Assembly (NCBI RefSeq): GCF_050947875.1
Contig: NC_134572.1
Location: 121,577,105 to 121,641,104, forward strand
DNA from: Dermacentor variabilis
Lineage: Eukaryota; Arthropoda; Arachnida; Ixodida; Ixodidae
Direction of reading: 5' to 3'
DNA: 64,000 nt
Every line of letters begins with the position of its first letter. Within the stretch, counting starts at the first letter, position 1. Position numbers and translations under genes: made by a program. Below are positions 20,260 through 31,966 of this stretch, piece after piece. The notes beneath the pieces were generated by a model. It searched no databases. It was not told the DNA's origin and saw nothing but the letters and a program-made list of their open reading frames with translations.

Positions 20260-22170
20260 CCACAAGCAATCATTCAGGCTTTACTGTTACTTTGTCAATT
20301 ATTTCATATCTTCTACCAACATTTGGCTTTAGATATTCTAGAACCAATGCCCACAATCAGTCACAATGCATGAATGAAAACATGTGGAACGCTGCTTATA
20401 AATTTATGATAACCTTACCTTCAAATTTATAGCTTTAAGTCAGCCAGTATACCACCCTATATTGCCCAGAACCGCAACTAGTCTTTTGATCTTTTGGTCC
20501 CCATTAACGCCGGCCGCCTTACGGATATTTATGAGATGTTACTGCAGTATTAATATATTATAAGCTCTTAACGCGCTGTGCACCTGAAGCCACAGTGGGC
20601 GAAAATAGCTACTGTTAATAAAGGTCTGACAAATTTCAAACGCTGAGATCATTGCATCAGACGTTTATTACATTCAATCAGGCAAACTTGACAACCGCAG
20701 AAATGAGAATAAAGTTATGCGAAGCTGCTTTAGCATTCTGGGCGTCAGTTGCAGCTGCACCTTAGCTAAAATGAATATGTTCCTTTTTTGTGAGCGTGTC
20801 GATGTGCGATTCTGGGCGTTGTATCATGAACAAAAATGGAGTGAGTAGCAGTTAGCTGTGTATTAGTGTCCGAAACTCAAATCTGTGCTTTAAGTAAAAC
20901 AAAAAAGCTAATAGGAAACACAATGATTTAAGTTCGCAGGCGTGAAACTATAGGCTAAACATTTCACGGCCTCTCATTTTGAACAGCCTGAGCAGGAAGT
21001 AGCGAAGAATGAGTTCATGATCATACATTATTTACCGCACACTTTCATCACGACCGCTGTCAAGACGTAGTGTTTGTACGCTTCATGTTTATATCAACTT
21101 CAAGCGAAAAGCATAACCCGGCGCCGTTCGAGCGTGTAAGAAAGTAATTCTTAAAATATTTCATATCAGTACAGTTCACGCTTGTAATAGCCTGCCAAAA
21201 CGCGGCATAAGACAGTTACATCAAACATATGATGTTTATGAAAAATGAAGGAAAAGCACAAACCTTTCGTTATAATGTGGAGACAGAAATTCGGGGCAGT
21301 GCTATCTCGAGGAACAAATCTTCACTACGGAAGCAGTGTGCAGTTTAAAGCGCGGGCCGTGCCAATAATAAATCACTATCAGTTCACAAGGCAATGCATC
21401 GCAGCTGGCAGAGAAGTTGCAGAAACGTTCACATCACTGAACGTAGAAAACGCCGTGGGCTTCGCAAGCACGCTGTTGGTTGGCTTGTACCGACAAATCA
21501 GCCACAACACAGCCTGAGCATAAAGAGCAGCAACAATAGCTAGATTGCTGCTGTGAAACACGACCAAACACCTACATCGATGGCCATGGTCTCCTTCTTT
21601 GCCTCGACTCGGACCAATGCCAAAGCTATGCACATGCGCGAGAGAGGCATGTGACATCATTTCAATCCATCCGCTTCGCCTTGACTGCCGCCGGACTAAA
21701 GCCCCCCTTTACGCCGAACCTAGCACACCATGCTAGGTGCAGTTTTTCACACGACCGCACGCGTGTGACAAGCTGTTGGTGTGGCTCGCGCATAAATCGG
21801 CCTTTAATTATACAACCTTAACTCCGGAATAAAGCTGTGTGAGAGGTGCGCGGCCTGCCAGGTACTACTCTATTATCACAGAGGTGGGTTGGTGAAGCAC
21901 ATGCTAATTTTCTCGAAATGTGCTGACATCACCGCAGTCTTAATTAGTCCAGTAGGACCTTTAGAAAGAATAGTTCTAAGAGTTTAGGAACACATTTATT
22001 TAAACAATTTAGTATCACTTCGGCAACAATTCGCCACTGACTTGGATTGGAACTGTGATTTAAAACAAAGGGCTTGATTCCTGACTATATGATATATCGA
22101 CAATATTGTGTGCTAGGAAAATTTATCAGAAACTCTCAACTTGTTTCCCATTCTATATATTTTTCTTATT
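20260..22170. other. Unassigned AT-rich DNA
   Basis: A 90-codon open frame at 21,245-21,517 on the plus strand has no motif and no clear splice context. The opposite strand of the same stretch is also open. I see no RNA gene or element. Confidence 0.5.
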
Positions 22171-22176
22171 TCGAGG

Positions 22177-22486
22177 GTGTATAGTAAAACATATATTCGC
22201 AAAAGTCAGAAGCCTTTTGACGAAGTAATAAATATGTTATTTGAAGAAAAGTTAGAATAAGACATGTTAACGATGTATTCACAATATTGTTTGTGCAAAA
22301 GTAATATATCTTTTAAAGGTGTATGAAGAAAGTTTCCTTATACAAAAGTAAGAAGGAAGTCTTTTAACGATGTAATTAAAATATGCTTTGCACAAAAGTA
22401 AGAAGGCAGTGTTTTAACGGTGTATGTAAAATATTCTTTATACAAAAGTAAGAAAGAAGTATTTTGACGTTGTATGAAGAAATGTT
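22177..22486. repeat. Degenerate minisatellite, about 50-bp unit, six to seven copies
   Basis: Units begin with a TGTA(T)-type start and contain CAAAAGTAAGAA followed by TTTTAACG. Starts are near 22,177, 22,224, 22,274, 22,319, 22,371, 22,420 and 22,470, so the period is 45-52 bp. The last three full units are clearest: ACAAAAGTAAGAAGGAAGTC, ACAAAAGTAAGAAGGCAGTG and ACAAAAGTAAGAAAGAAGTA. The array is AT-rich, has no spacer/repeat alternation, and is not a CRISPR. Confidence 0.82.
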
Positions 22487-22489
22487 ACT

Positions 22490-24180
22490 AGAATGCAAAC
22501 TAAATAGACTGTCAGTAAAGAAAATATAAAGTCGGTAGGAGTTCTAAATAATGTTAATAGGCATCTTTCGTAGGGTCTGTCTTGAGCAGTGTTTCAAAAT
22601 ATAGTTACGGGCAGAGAAATTATATGTATTTCCAATATATACAGTGACCAGGTTGTAGCTCAGTAGTCAGGGTAACATTATTTACCGATCGTCGAGAGAC
22701 TTCAACGCCCTCTTCACCTGACAACGTCCTTTTGTCCACAGCGGCACCAACTCGTAGGTGACAATATGATGAGAAATACCATTAGGTCCATGAGATAAAT
22801 GATTATTTAGATGATACAACAAAGCCACCGCTGCTACCTCACTCACGGCAATGTTTTCCATTTTAGATAAGTGTGTCGGTGTCTCCGATATTGCTATGCT
22901 ACAAGGCTATGTATGAAATAAATGAAAATACTTGTTGCAGACTCCTACTTTCCTTTTGTCATCTTTCGTTAGATTAACTATCATTGCGATGGCGGGAATG
23001 CCAGTGTCATCACTTTTGTTGTCCTTAATCTACCGCCAGACCTGTTTGGGATTCGTTTTGAGTTTATCTGCAAAGGCTAATAGATATGGATTCTTCGGAA
23101 CCTTCCATTCGCTTTTAAGTTTACTGCTGATACTTGTTGGCTTTGTGCACAAGCTAGTGTTTTTTTGTATTGCAGTAATATTGCAAACTCAAGATGGTAT
23201 CTGAATTGATGAAGGTAATTTTTATGAATGGAAGGTTTATCTTCGCGACACTTATCCGCTTATCTTCACAACTGTAGACGGAACAAAATAAGGTTTCAAT
23301 GAAAGCAGTTTATCTCTGAATATCATTCACAGATTGCCAATGCTACTAAATATACTGTAATGCGCATATATAGGTACTGAACTATATCGCTCATTAGAGG
23401 TAGCCTCATAATTATCACTTTCATGAAAAAAGTACCTTTCACGCACGCATTTCGGTAAATGCTATTTCTCTGCAACGGATAATGCGTGCAATTGCATTAT
23501 AACCACTAATCCGTGGTTCTGGTGCAATGAAATCGATTATATCTCTCCGGTTATAAAAACAAAGTCCAACACATTTCCGTCTACACATCCAAAATGAGTA
23601 GGAAAATCAACAAGCTGGAAAAGAACATAGGTGATTATTAGCTCGCAAAACGCAGACTGAAAGTTCACCAGTTATTATTCACAGGCCATAGATGATACCA
23701 TTCAACATCTCGCATAATAAATTTCCCACCAAGAATTATCGTTTCAGACAACTGGGCTAAGAGTGACCTTGGAAGGCTGATCCAACAGTGTTGAAATTGT
23801 GTAGTCTATAGGCGGAACTGTTAACAAGGATGTTTCCACTTGAAAAACATAGCCGGCACCATACAGATTCTCACGTATCGCCAGATAGATGTAATGGGGC
23901 GCTTTCAATTGCAGCTAGAATAAATACCACTATAGGTGCGCATTTCGGTCCGTTCTCTATGCGACATAGTCTGATGGAAGAACCTCAAAATGCGCAATGT
24001 CGGAGTCTAGCGCGGATTGGGTGGCGATAACACTGTCAAGTTCTGATATCGACAGAAGGCCTGCAAAATCAGCAGTTATATGTTTAAGCTTCGACAGTTT
24101 ACGATAATAAGATTCCAGACCTATTTATGGTTTGGTATGTCCGACGTTTACTGTAGAGCTCCACGCATGCGCATGTTGTT
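22490..24180. other. Unassigned AT-rich DNA
   Basis: No gene was recognised. A tRNA-like phrase GTTGTAGCTCAGTAGTCAGG at about 22,652 resembles box A, but no good box B follows at the right distance. A 90-codon frame at 22,932-23,204 is Leu/Phe/Ser-rich with no identifiable domain. Confidence 0.5.
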
Positions 24181-24240
24181 CCTTTTAATGTGGTTGTGCC
24201 TTGCCTGAGTGGTCTTCGTTTTGTTTCTTTCCCTTTTCAG

Positions 24241-24408
24241 TTTGACGCAGTGAGTGCCATACTGCAGGTTCCCAATCCGAACGTCAACTTCAGCCTGGCA
24301 CTAAGCTTGCGCCTCGACTTATTCAACGACGTCAATATCTCGGCTTTGCCGGCAACTACCTTATCGCGAATTCCGTGCACATCGCACCAGGCTTTGTGGT
24401 TTGCTACG
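24241..24408 (+). CDS. Candidate internal coding exon, unknown protein
   Basis: A long pyrimidine tract (TTTTGTTTCTTTCCCTTTTC) ends in AG at 24,239-24,240, and a consensus donor GTGAGT starts at 24,409. Between them lie 168 bases, exactly 56 codons. Only one of the three frames is open, and it is open across the whole interval (FDAVSAILQVPNPNVNFSLA, then LRLDLFNDVNISALPATT). The other two frames stop within the first dozen bases. I do not recognise the protein, and no partner exon is visible nearby, but introns of many kilobases are common in ticks. It could also be a chance ORF or a remnant. Confidence 0.33.
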
Positions 24409-24574
24409 GTGAGTGTAAGCAATACACAAGATTCACGTTACAGCATACCATCGAGCCGTTATACGCTTCACGCGATCTCTTCCGCAGATATAGCGCAACA
24501 CCTAAGCTTAGCTGTCACCTAGCTGTTCCGTGCGTGGTCAATCCTTCGCAGTAATAGTAAGCTAAGGTGGATTA

Positions 24575-24775
24575 GTAAAAACGGCACCGAGATTGCAGGA
24601 AGACTAACTGCAGGGTTGCGCGTTTCTTTTCGCGGCGCTGCTGATCGAAAGCTGCCTGCTCATCAGGAGTACGTGTAACGCGTGGCCTACCAATTTCGGA
24701 GTCGGAGAGAAACTGCTGCATGCGCGTTCGGCTGCGATGGAGAGTAACGACGTGACTACTGGCGCAGCTAACCCA
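24575..24775 (-). repeat. Dispersed repeat with a GRPRVTRTPDEQAAF-type coding start
   Basis: The minus strand reads IGRPRVTRTPDEQAAFDQQR followed by a basic stretch (REKKRATLQ). A similar start, GRSREVCTPEEEAAYRG, occurs at 59,877-59,999 on the plus strand, also followed by an Arg-rich run. I recall such R/E-rich reading frames as a common tick genomic repeat; that memory is the only basis for calling it dispersed. No function can be stated. Confidence 0.45.
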
Positions 24776-25464
24776 ACACCACCTAGATAGCATAAGGCGT
24801 TTTCATTCTGAGCCACGACGTCATGCTATGTGGTCCTACTGCCATGGAATCGAATGGGGAGGCTCCCGAGTAAGCGACAGTGATTTTCACGTCGCCGCTT
24901 TCATCACACCAGCCTTGTCAATAAAAATTTCGGGACAGGTAGCGCGTCGTCATGGATCGGAGTAAACAGGCCTTGTGCTATCTAGGTTGTGCTGCCTAAT
25001 CGCGTGCATCTTTTCTCTTTCTTTTTCAAGCATGCGCATGGGGGTTGCGCAGCAAGTGTTTTCAGCGTACAGGCAACCGCCAGGCGGACGGACGGACGAA
25101 TGAGCTAGCCTTATACACCTTCGTTGTAAAATATTATTGTTACTTGTAATTACAGACGTTACCGTGATCCCGGCTTCACCACGCCACATTCAACATGAAA
25201 TATACCGCGCAGAAACGCATAGACTACGTCAGCGTGAACTGCACACTAAAACCTTGTAGAGTACGTAAAGGTATTCATGGCAAGGATTCATTTCTTCATG
25301 TATAAGTGCCCATGAACAGCACATATGTTTTAGTAATGGTGGATGGAACAAAATTTAGGATGAACTTCAAGTACAAATTTTTTTTTTGAAAAAGCTCTAA
25401 TAACCATCACAGTAGCTTAGTGATTATGACGTAGCGCTACTGAGATTGAATTCGTGGACTCGAT

Positions 25465-25890
25465 CCCAACCACGGCAGCCGATATCTTCTCTCCCGCCGT
25501 CGCTTATCCCACGCTGTGCTCCGTGTTCGCTCTTTTATCCTTCGTTCTGCTTGTTCGTTCGGTGACGCCGAGGACTCAAGGGGAACGGGAGCCTCAGAGC
25601 TGCGCTCTAAAAAAAATCCAGGTGATTTCCACGTCGCCATGAGTGGTGGTAAAAGCAATTGCCTCGGCCTTCCGGCGACACCGGGTATTCAGGCCCGCGT
25701 CATCTGCGACGTTGCACACGGTCGTCCGATCGCTCCGGCCACCATGCAACGATGTCTAAAGAATCGGTCACTCGTCCGGCGTCGACCCCGAGGCCACATT
25801 TTATCAGAACCGTTGAAAAATCGCTTGCGTGGTTGGCAGGACACCACATCATACCGTTTGTCTCCTGCTCCTACGGCTAAAAGCAAACAG
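25465..25890 (+). repeat. GC-richer repeat-like block, copy 1
   Basis: The stretch with GCTGTGCTCCGTGTTCGCTC and TTCTGCTTGTTCGTTCGGTG has a recognisable counterpart on the minus strand at about 28,190-28,330 (CGCTCCGCGTTCGATCTTTC, CTCTGTTCCTTCGG). Similarity holds over roughly 100 bases, with gaps. Long overlapping frames here (142 codons at 25,516-25,944 plus) run into the AT repeat and are not genes. Confidence 0.4.
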
Positions 25891-25893
25891 GGT

Positions 25894-25895
<2 letters not shown>

Positions 25896-25975
<80 letters not shown>
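25896..25975. repeat. Compound (AT)n(AG)n microsatellite
   Basis: About 24 AT units (25,896-25,943) pass directly into about 16 AG units (25,943-25,975). Confidence 0.95.
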
Positions 25976-25978
<3 letters not shown>

Positions 25979-27740
25979 GAGAATTACTAGTTCTGCACAT
26001 TCATTTCACACACGGAAATTCATTACCATGTTTATACGCACTTATGACATTCACACTGCCATTATAACGCAGTTGTGACTGTGCGGCGTGCGTATGTTAA
26101 TGTGTGGTAGACTAGCTACCCTGCTTAAGTAACGTTCGTTGAAATGCACCTGCTCGCTCGACCTACATTAAGGGCTGATCCTAATATAGCTTTCCTAGAG
26201 TGGGGTAAGAAAATTTAATGACGCGTTATAACAAATCCTAAGCACCCTTGTCGGCTAACAATGAATGTTACGCAAAATAACATAGAAGCCTAACCATTAC
26301 AAAATGTCTGGCGCATAATAGATGAGCTGATATCGAAATCCAAGTTTCGCTTTTTACCCCGGTGGCCCATTTCTTGTGGCGGGTTTAATAAACAAAAAAT
26401 ACCTCTGAAAACATGAGCCTCTTGTATCGTTCGGCACAACGAGGCACGTCGGAATACTGCGTTTCTTTCATTGTAAAAGCATAGAATAAGGCGCGAACAC
26501 AAGAACGCCCTCACACTCGCAAAACCCAGTGGTTCCTCAAGTAGGCGTGGCGGCTCACTGGCGGATTGTATATATCGTGGGAAAGTCACTCCCGGCGACA
26601 GTGCCTCTGTGTCTTCGTGACGTAGTGCCATGGTGTAGGCAAGCTATATGTAAGCTGGTAACGAAGCTTCCAGCCCACATATGAAGAAAATGGCGGCTCG
26701 TTGCAACTGTGGCTATCTGCGTATCGGTGAGGCGATCAACAGCAAGCAAAAAATCAAAAGAAAGAGAAAAAATGACCTCCTCACCGGAAATGTCAGTGAC
26801 GTGATGAACTTACGCTGCTTGGCGCAATCGACTTAATTTCTTCAGCGCCCGGCATTCCGACCGTTACACGCCAGCAGTTGATTTTTTTTCGAGGCTTAGG
26901 CGAGCTTAATTGCGACGCCCTTCCGCTAGAAGAGCCAGCGTGTGATTAAAGTAGAGGAGTTATGTATGTCTTAACGTTAACTTCATTAGGTTATATTGAC
27001 AGCAATTACACCAGTTGGTTCCTTACGAAGATGAGCAAATAGAATGAAAATATACGAGAGTGCCACAGAAGTTTCAAAAGCTACTTCACTTGTATTTGTC
27101 TAGGATAATGCAAAGAATATAATTGACCGAATGACCATATGTTTCAACGGATGAGTATTATGGCCTGCACCCAATCATAATGTACAGCAACATATGCGAC
27201 ACCTGTTCACAGAATCATTCGCAATTACGTGCGACACCATGTATTCATGTCTAACAGTTATCAGACAAGACATTTCCCCACATTATCGTTTCGAAAACAA
27301 CAGTCCTACTAAATCTCCTACACGTCGGACACTCAAAGCCTGTGTTACAGAGAGTGATCGAACATAGCACGACATTTCTTAGCAGGTACGTCCCGAATTT
27401 ATTGTCACCCCGAGGCACAGCGCGTCAGATGCCACAGCGTGAACTTGCACGATAACAAAGAGCCTGCACTCACACCTTCGCCAGTGAATGCCGTGCACTG
27501 GACCACGCAAAATTTGAAGTTGAGCCCACGCCACACCTTCAACAAAGACGCAAGGAAAAAAGAAAACGGACGAAATCGCCGCGTTCAAGTGAGCAACGCC
27601 ATTGCGCATAATTGCTAACTTGCACAGTTATGCCAAGTCTCTCTTATGCCAAATGACTGGCTGGTAGGGGTCACCAAGAATAAACTAAAACACTGTAAAA
27701 TAAAAAGAAATATTTATTATTGTAGTTCAAAATTAATATA
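25976..27740. other. Unassigned DNA
   Basis: No gene, RNA or element was recognised. Minus-strand open frames of 113 codons (26,290-26,631) and 76 codons (27,379-27,609) lack motifs and splice context. Confidence 0.5.
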
Positions 27741-27840
27741 TGGGTTTTACATGCCAAAACTATTTTCTGATTGTGACGCACGCCGTTGTGGAGGACTCCG
27801 AAAATTTCGACCACTTGGGGCTCTTTAACATGCACCTAAG
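27741..27840 (-). mobile_element. Ruka-type SINE, 3' part only
   Basis: On the minus strand it runs CTTAGGTGCATGTTAAAGAG to TTTGGCATGTAAAACCC, matching the last 100 bases of the full copy at 39,087-39,313 with several substitutions. The tRNA-like head and the middle are absent, so it was truncated at the 5' end on insertion. Confidence 0.82.
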
Positions 27841-28164
27841 TGTTGTTGTAGTGTAGCAAAAATATCTAAAACAGAATATTTGCCAATATGAAAGTATTCT
27901 AAATAAAGTTTTTGAACTTCTTTATAACCATAGGCTTTCTGGTTTTATGATTTGTGCCTCCTAGACCTAACCGCCTTTCAATCAAGCGCCACTAACTGAT
28001 ATCCCTGGCAATAGGTTTTAGTATGCTTTTCGTCCAAGCTTCGCGACCTATTTTGATCGGCGTTGGTGTACGTACATAAGACAGGCGTATGAGTGTGCCC
28101 AACGTGTGACGTATCACGGTGGCGTATCGCGCATCTCTCAGAGCGAAAACTCTCTATTGCATCA

Positions 28165-28565
28165 TTAGCCGGAGAGGCGCGTGCTACACGGTGATCTGCG
28201 GCGCCAGCTCAGCGTCGGAGTTGACCCTCGTTGTCCGCGTAACTTACCGAAGGAACAGAGCAAAATGATGAAAGATCGAACGCGGAGCGCAGATGAAAGA
28301 CGGTGATAGCGAAGAGAGCGGGAGGAGAAAATTGGAGGAGGAGGGTGCCAGAGTATCAATCATCGTCTGTATGGAAACAAAGCGCTGCATGAGCGTAGGT
28401 CTGTCTGCGCCGGCTGCTATAAATCGCGCCCACGCGTCGCCCACGCCCTGCCTCTCGCGATGTACCGATTCGCGGCGCAGTCGCGCCACAATTCGCTCCG
28501 TTTGCGACGTGCCGCACGAGCGTTTGGCAATCCTTGATGCATTTTTCTCATGTCTCTGTGAAACC
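28165..28565 (-). repeat. GC-richer repeat-like block, copy 2
   Basis: See 25,465-25,890. The minus strand carries ATCTGCGCTCCGCGTTCGAT and TTTTGCTCTGTTCCTTCGGT. Plus-strand 121-codon and minus-strand 107-codon frames overlap here and are taken as chance products of high GC. Confidence 0.38.
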
Positions 28566-28569
28566 ACTT

Positions 28570-29635
28570 CCCTCTATGGACGTGTCGCGCGCTTGTTCTT
28601 GATCTGTTCTTTATGTGGTTTCTATAGAACGTGCAATACAAGCTATCGCTGTTTTTGACAATCGTCATTGATTGCTCATGCCGGAATTTTTAAATCGGGA
28701 CTTAAGTTAAACTTGACGTACCAGATTTGGCGTAATAAATATTATGACAAAAGGAAAATTTGTTGACATAGTGGGGCAACAATGCTATTTATGGTTATGT
28801 ACATCATAAAATAATATAGAAATGCGGATGATTCTTCTGACGGAGTTTGCGCGTGGAAGTCATGGTGATCTGAGTGATTGAATGTATGATAACGTCCTGA
28901 TGCATCAAGTTCTTGGACAACGAGGCCAAACCTAGTTCATAAACACAAGTACTGTAGTAAAATGTTTCGGACAACCTAACGCTTTCCATTATATTTTCGA
29001 ATGGTAAGAGTGTATGAACATTCATTTAACGCTAGACATGACGGGCGAAACAATGTCACTAGTCACTTAGTTATTGTGAGTACGCGAAAGCACTGAGTCT
29101 CCCTCAGTGTCCTAACTGGAAAGCTGATATGACGAGCCATCAGTGTTTTTACAGACAACTCTCAATACCTCAGTTGAAGCAAAAATTGAATTTCTTAACT
29201 TGTCAAAGCTCTCATTGCAACCATTGAAACCAACTTTACGCATGAACAAAGTGCGCACATTTCGCGCTAGGTACAGGATAGATACTATCCGCACTGTTTC
29301 GAATGTGTTCGAAAACGTGCTTTCTGACAGTTGTACAATTATATTTAAAAGCTTATGCTGCATTACGAAACCTTTAGTAAATCATGTTTGTTAGTTCTTC
29401 GAAAAACAAGACGTATTTATTTGTAAAGCGTTTTAATGTTAACAAAACTGCCAATGTTCTAAACTTGTCCCTTAATACATTGTCATTTTATGAGCCAGTC
29501 TTGCCTGGCGTTGAGTAGTTAAAAAGTAACATCTCTGGTCGATCACATAAGCATAAAACGTTTGGTGCCCTTGAATAAGTTTTACACAGCTAGCACGTGA
29601 GGTAATGCGTTTTTTTTTTTTTTTGCATCACGCGT
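28570..29635. other. Unassigned AT-rich DNA
   Basis: Overlapping 83-codon frames on both strands at 29,112-29,394 show no motif. A T17-T18 run lies at about 29,608. Nothing else was recognised. Confidence 0.5.
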
Positions 29636-29639
29636 CAAA

Positions 29640-30155
29640 ATTGATAGAGTGTATAAGCGTGACTGAACGAGGACGTAGAAAGAAACATATACGCAGACAC
29701 AGCGCTTCACTTTCAACTATAGATTTTATTTTGGCGTGCATCTATAAGTATATTCCGTGCGAGCGGAAACAAACGCAACAGCAAAAAAGAACATTCAGTG
29801 GTGCATTTAGATGAACCGTACGCGTGTGCAAGACATGGAGAAACATGTACTGCAATGGTCACAAAGATAAACCGAGGAATCGTATCTCTTTTTCAGATAG
29901 AGACACCGAAGGCTTGCTTACGCACTTTTGCTCTAATTTTGCAATCTCGTAGGCCTCCGCAATCTCCCTCGTCATCCGGCTATGAGCCTTATACAGAATG
30001 GAAGTGCTTTCAAACATGGGCTTGCAGAAACAATATCGGCAGTAAATACCCAAATGGCCCGAGATTACCATGTGACTTTATATGGATGCTCTTTTAATCT
30101 CTCATTGATGCATCTGCCTGTTTGGCCAACATAGACTCTACCATGGGTTCTAACC
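29640..30155 (-). mobile_element. Penelope-like element fragment with GIY-YIG endonuclease remnant
   Basis: The minus strand reads GRVYVGQTGRCINERLKEH at 30,086-30,142, a GIY-YIG endonuclease signature block. After a frameshift comes YCRYCFCKPMFESTSIL, then MTREIAEAYEIAKLEQKCVS and PSVSLSEKEIRFLG, ending at a stop at 29,859. Cys residues followed by a TREI-EA helix are what I know from the C-terminal GIY-YIG region of tick Penelope-like retroelements. About 200 bases of probable 3' UTR follow (read on the minus strand CTTTCTACGTCCTCGTTCAG). The RT domain is absent: this is a 5'-truncated copy. Confidence 0.72.
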
Positions 30156-30159
30156 AACT

Positions 30160-30705
30160 GGCCCGCCAACGTGTTTTAATCAAGATTGAAGAAATTGACG
30201 GAGTTTATTGTAACTTCAAAGTTCATTTGCACTTAATAAATCTACTATCTTGTAGTTGGTAGCGTACAGGTGGAATCAACGTGGCAGCATGAATTGCCGG
30301 TGCTTTAGGAGCAACTACACTTATGTCACAAGATTTTCCGTACGTGAGCGGATGTGAAGGAAATTTCATACGTCACCCCTATATCCACAGGTTTCGGTTT
30401 ACTCTGTGTCCGCACGAGCAGTGCAAACAATGTGTGCACCTGCCTGCAACATCCGCAGTTTCCGCTCGTCCGCACGCGTGTGGAAGGCATGCGTAATACC
30501 TTGCGAATTCTGCGTAATTCGGCCTTTAAGGTGTCTGTCATAGGATCTTTGTATCACACTCAGACGTGAGCCCGCTAGAAGATATTGTAGTGTGTTCTCT
30601 GAACACTTGCGTCGAAGCTGCATGTAGGTAAAATGCAATTTTACAAAAGCGCAATAAATAGATCAATGACATGTGGCATGTGGCATCTGCGTTTCGGACT
30701 TAAAA
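30160..30705. other. Unassigned DNA next to the Penelope fragment
   Basis: Both strands have open frames of 70-80 codons at 30,326-30,638 without known motifs. The stretch may include the upstream part of a dispersed repeat (CACGTTGGCGGGCCAGTTGG on the minus strand near 30,165), but I cannot delimit it. Confidence 0.4.
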
Positions 30706-30709
30706 AAAG

Positions 30710-30900
30710 TATGGGGTTTTACGTGCCAAAACCACCTTCTGATTACAAGGTACGCCGTAATGGAGGACTCCGGGAAATTTCGACCACCTGAGGTTCTTTA
30801 TGCGCACCTAAATCTAAGTACACGGGTGTTGTCGAAATGCGGCCGTCGAAATCCAGCCGCCGTGCTCAGGAGCCCAACACCCAGCCACTGAGCAACGACG
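30710..30900 (-). mobile_element. Ruka-type SINE, diverged, near full length
   Basis: The minus strand starts CGTCGTTGCTCAGTGGCTGG (box A region) and ends TTTGGCACGTAAAACCCC. Compared with 39,087-39,313 it lacks about 35 bases in the middle, including part of the segment around box B. No clear target duplication is seen. Confidence 0.8.
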
Positions 30901-30905
30901 GTGGG

Positions 30906-31778
30906 TAGGCTCCTGACTGCTTAGCAAATTATTGCCCCACATTAAAGTTCCGGCGCACTCCACTTCCAGACATGCGGACAACAGCTGTACTATAAGGACT
31001 CATCTGGTGCTTCGATACACTACATTGGTGGTGACAGATGCGCATTCGCCAAGAGCAATGACACAACTGCTGCAGTGATATCTTTTGAAACACCTGCCAC
31101 AATACGACACAAGGTGGGTGTGTTCAATTTACTTAAAAATTACACCAGAATGAAAACAGCGGGTATGGTGATAAATTTCTAGAGGATACATTGCCCTTCT
31201 GAGTTACCAAAAAAGCCACTTTTACTTTGATGAGAGGCTTGGTATTAGCAGCGATATCGAACGGAGTCGCCGCCTGGAGGCAACAAAGCTAACTACGTAT
31301 AGTGGCGATGGCTCCTTGCGCATTCTGCTAGCCACTACGTGCTTCACACATAGATGCGCGTACCTAATGCGTGTATTCTCTATGAACTGTTGGTTGTATG
31401 AATTATCCCAGTTGTTTACGCCGGTAAGCAGTCTTGTGACTATGCAAAGAAGAAGAATGTGGCATTGTAGCGCTGATTTTGCATTATGATAACATCAGCG
31501 ACTGCACATGTCGAGTGCACGGTTTGTGATCGTGGCGCCTCATGTTCGCCACAATAATTTGATTTTAGTGGCCGATGAGCGCTTCAAGCACACCATAAAG
31601 TGCACTTGCCATTGTTCTAAACAAACGAAGGGGTTGCATCGAGGCGTGAATGCAGTGCATCAGCGATCTTTTCCCGCGATTTGTTGATTGTACCATAATT
31701 TTGTGATTACAAGAAACATGAACAAGGCGGTGTTAACATCGCTTAGTTGCAGAGCACAAAAACCTACACCATTCGTAT
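30906..31778. other. Unassigned DNA
   Basis: No gene or element was recognised between the Ruka copy and the left LTR of Gypsy element 2. Confidence 0.5.
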
Positions 31779-31955
31779 TGTCACGCGCTAAGGCAAGAGT
31801 AGGCAGCAATACCAGCAGCCAGACACGAAAAATGCCAGACACGAAGGGATGGTTCTCCAGCTGGCGGGTGATCTTTCAATTCGTCGTCTCCTTCGCCGTT
31901 TTTGCTGTGAACGCGATGCTGACCGTTTGCTGGGTCAAAACACCAGGTGGAATTA
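31779..31955 (-). repeat. 3' LTR of Gypsy element 2 (left copy)
   Basis: It begins TGTCACGCGCTAAGGCAA and shares GCAGCCAGACACGAAA and CAAAACACCAGGTGG-type blocks with 37,028-37,184. It is about 20 bases longer than the right copy, mainly from a partial repeat of CCAGACACGAA. Confidence 0.87.
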
Positions 31956-31966
31956 TTCCCCCTCCC
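31956..31966 (-). promoter_or_regulatory. Polypurine tract of Gypsy element 2
   Basis: On the minus strand GGGAGGGGGAA directly precedes the 3' LTR. Such a purine run primes plus-strand synthesis in LTR elements. Confidence 0.6.

Noticed and set aside
22177..22486. CRISPR array
   Set aside because: No alternation of constant repeats and unique spacers; units are contiguous and degenerate, and the DNA is eukaryotic.
22650..22720. tRNA or SINE head at GTTGTAGCTCAGTAGTCAGG
   Set aside because: Box A-like only; no acceptable box B or stem pairing follows.
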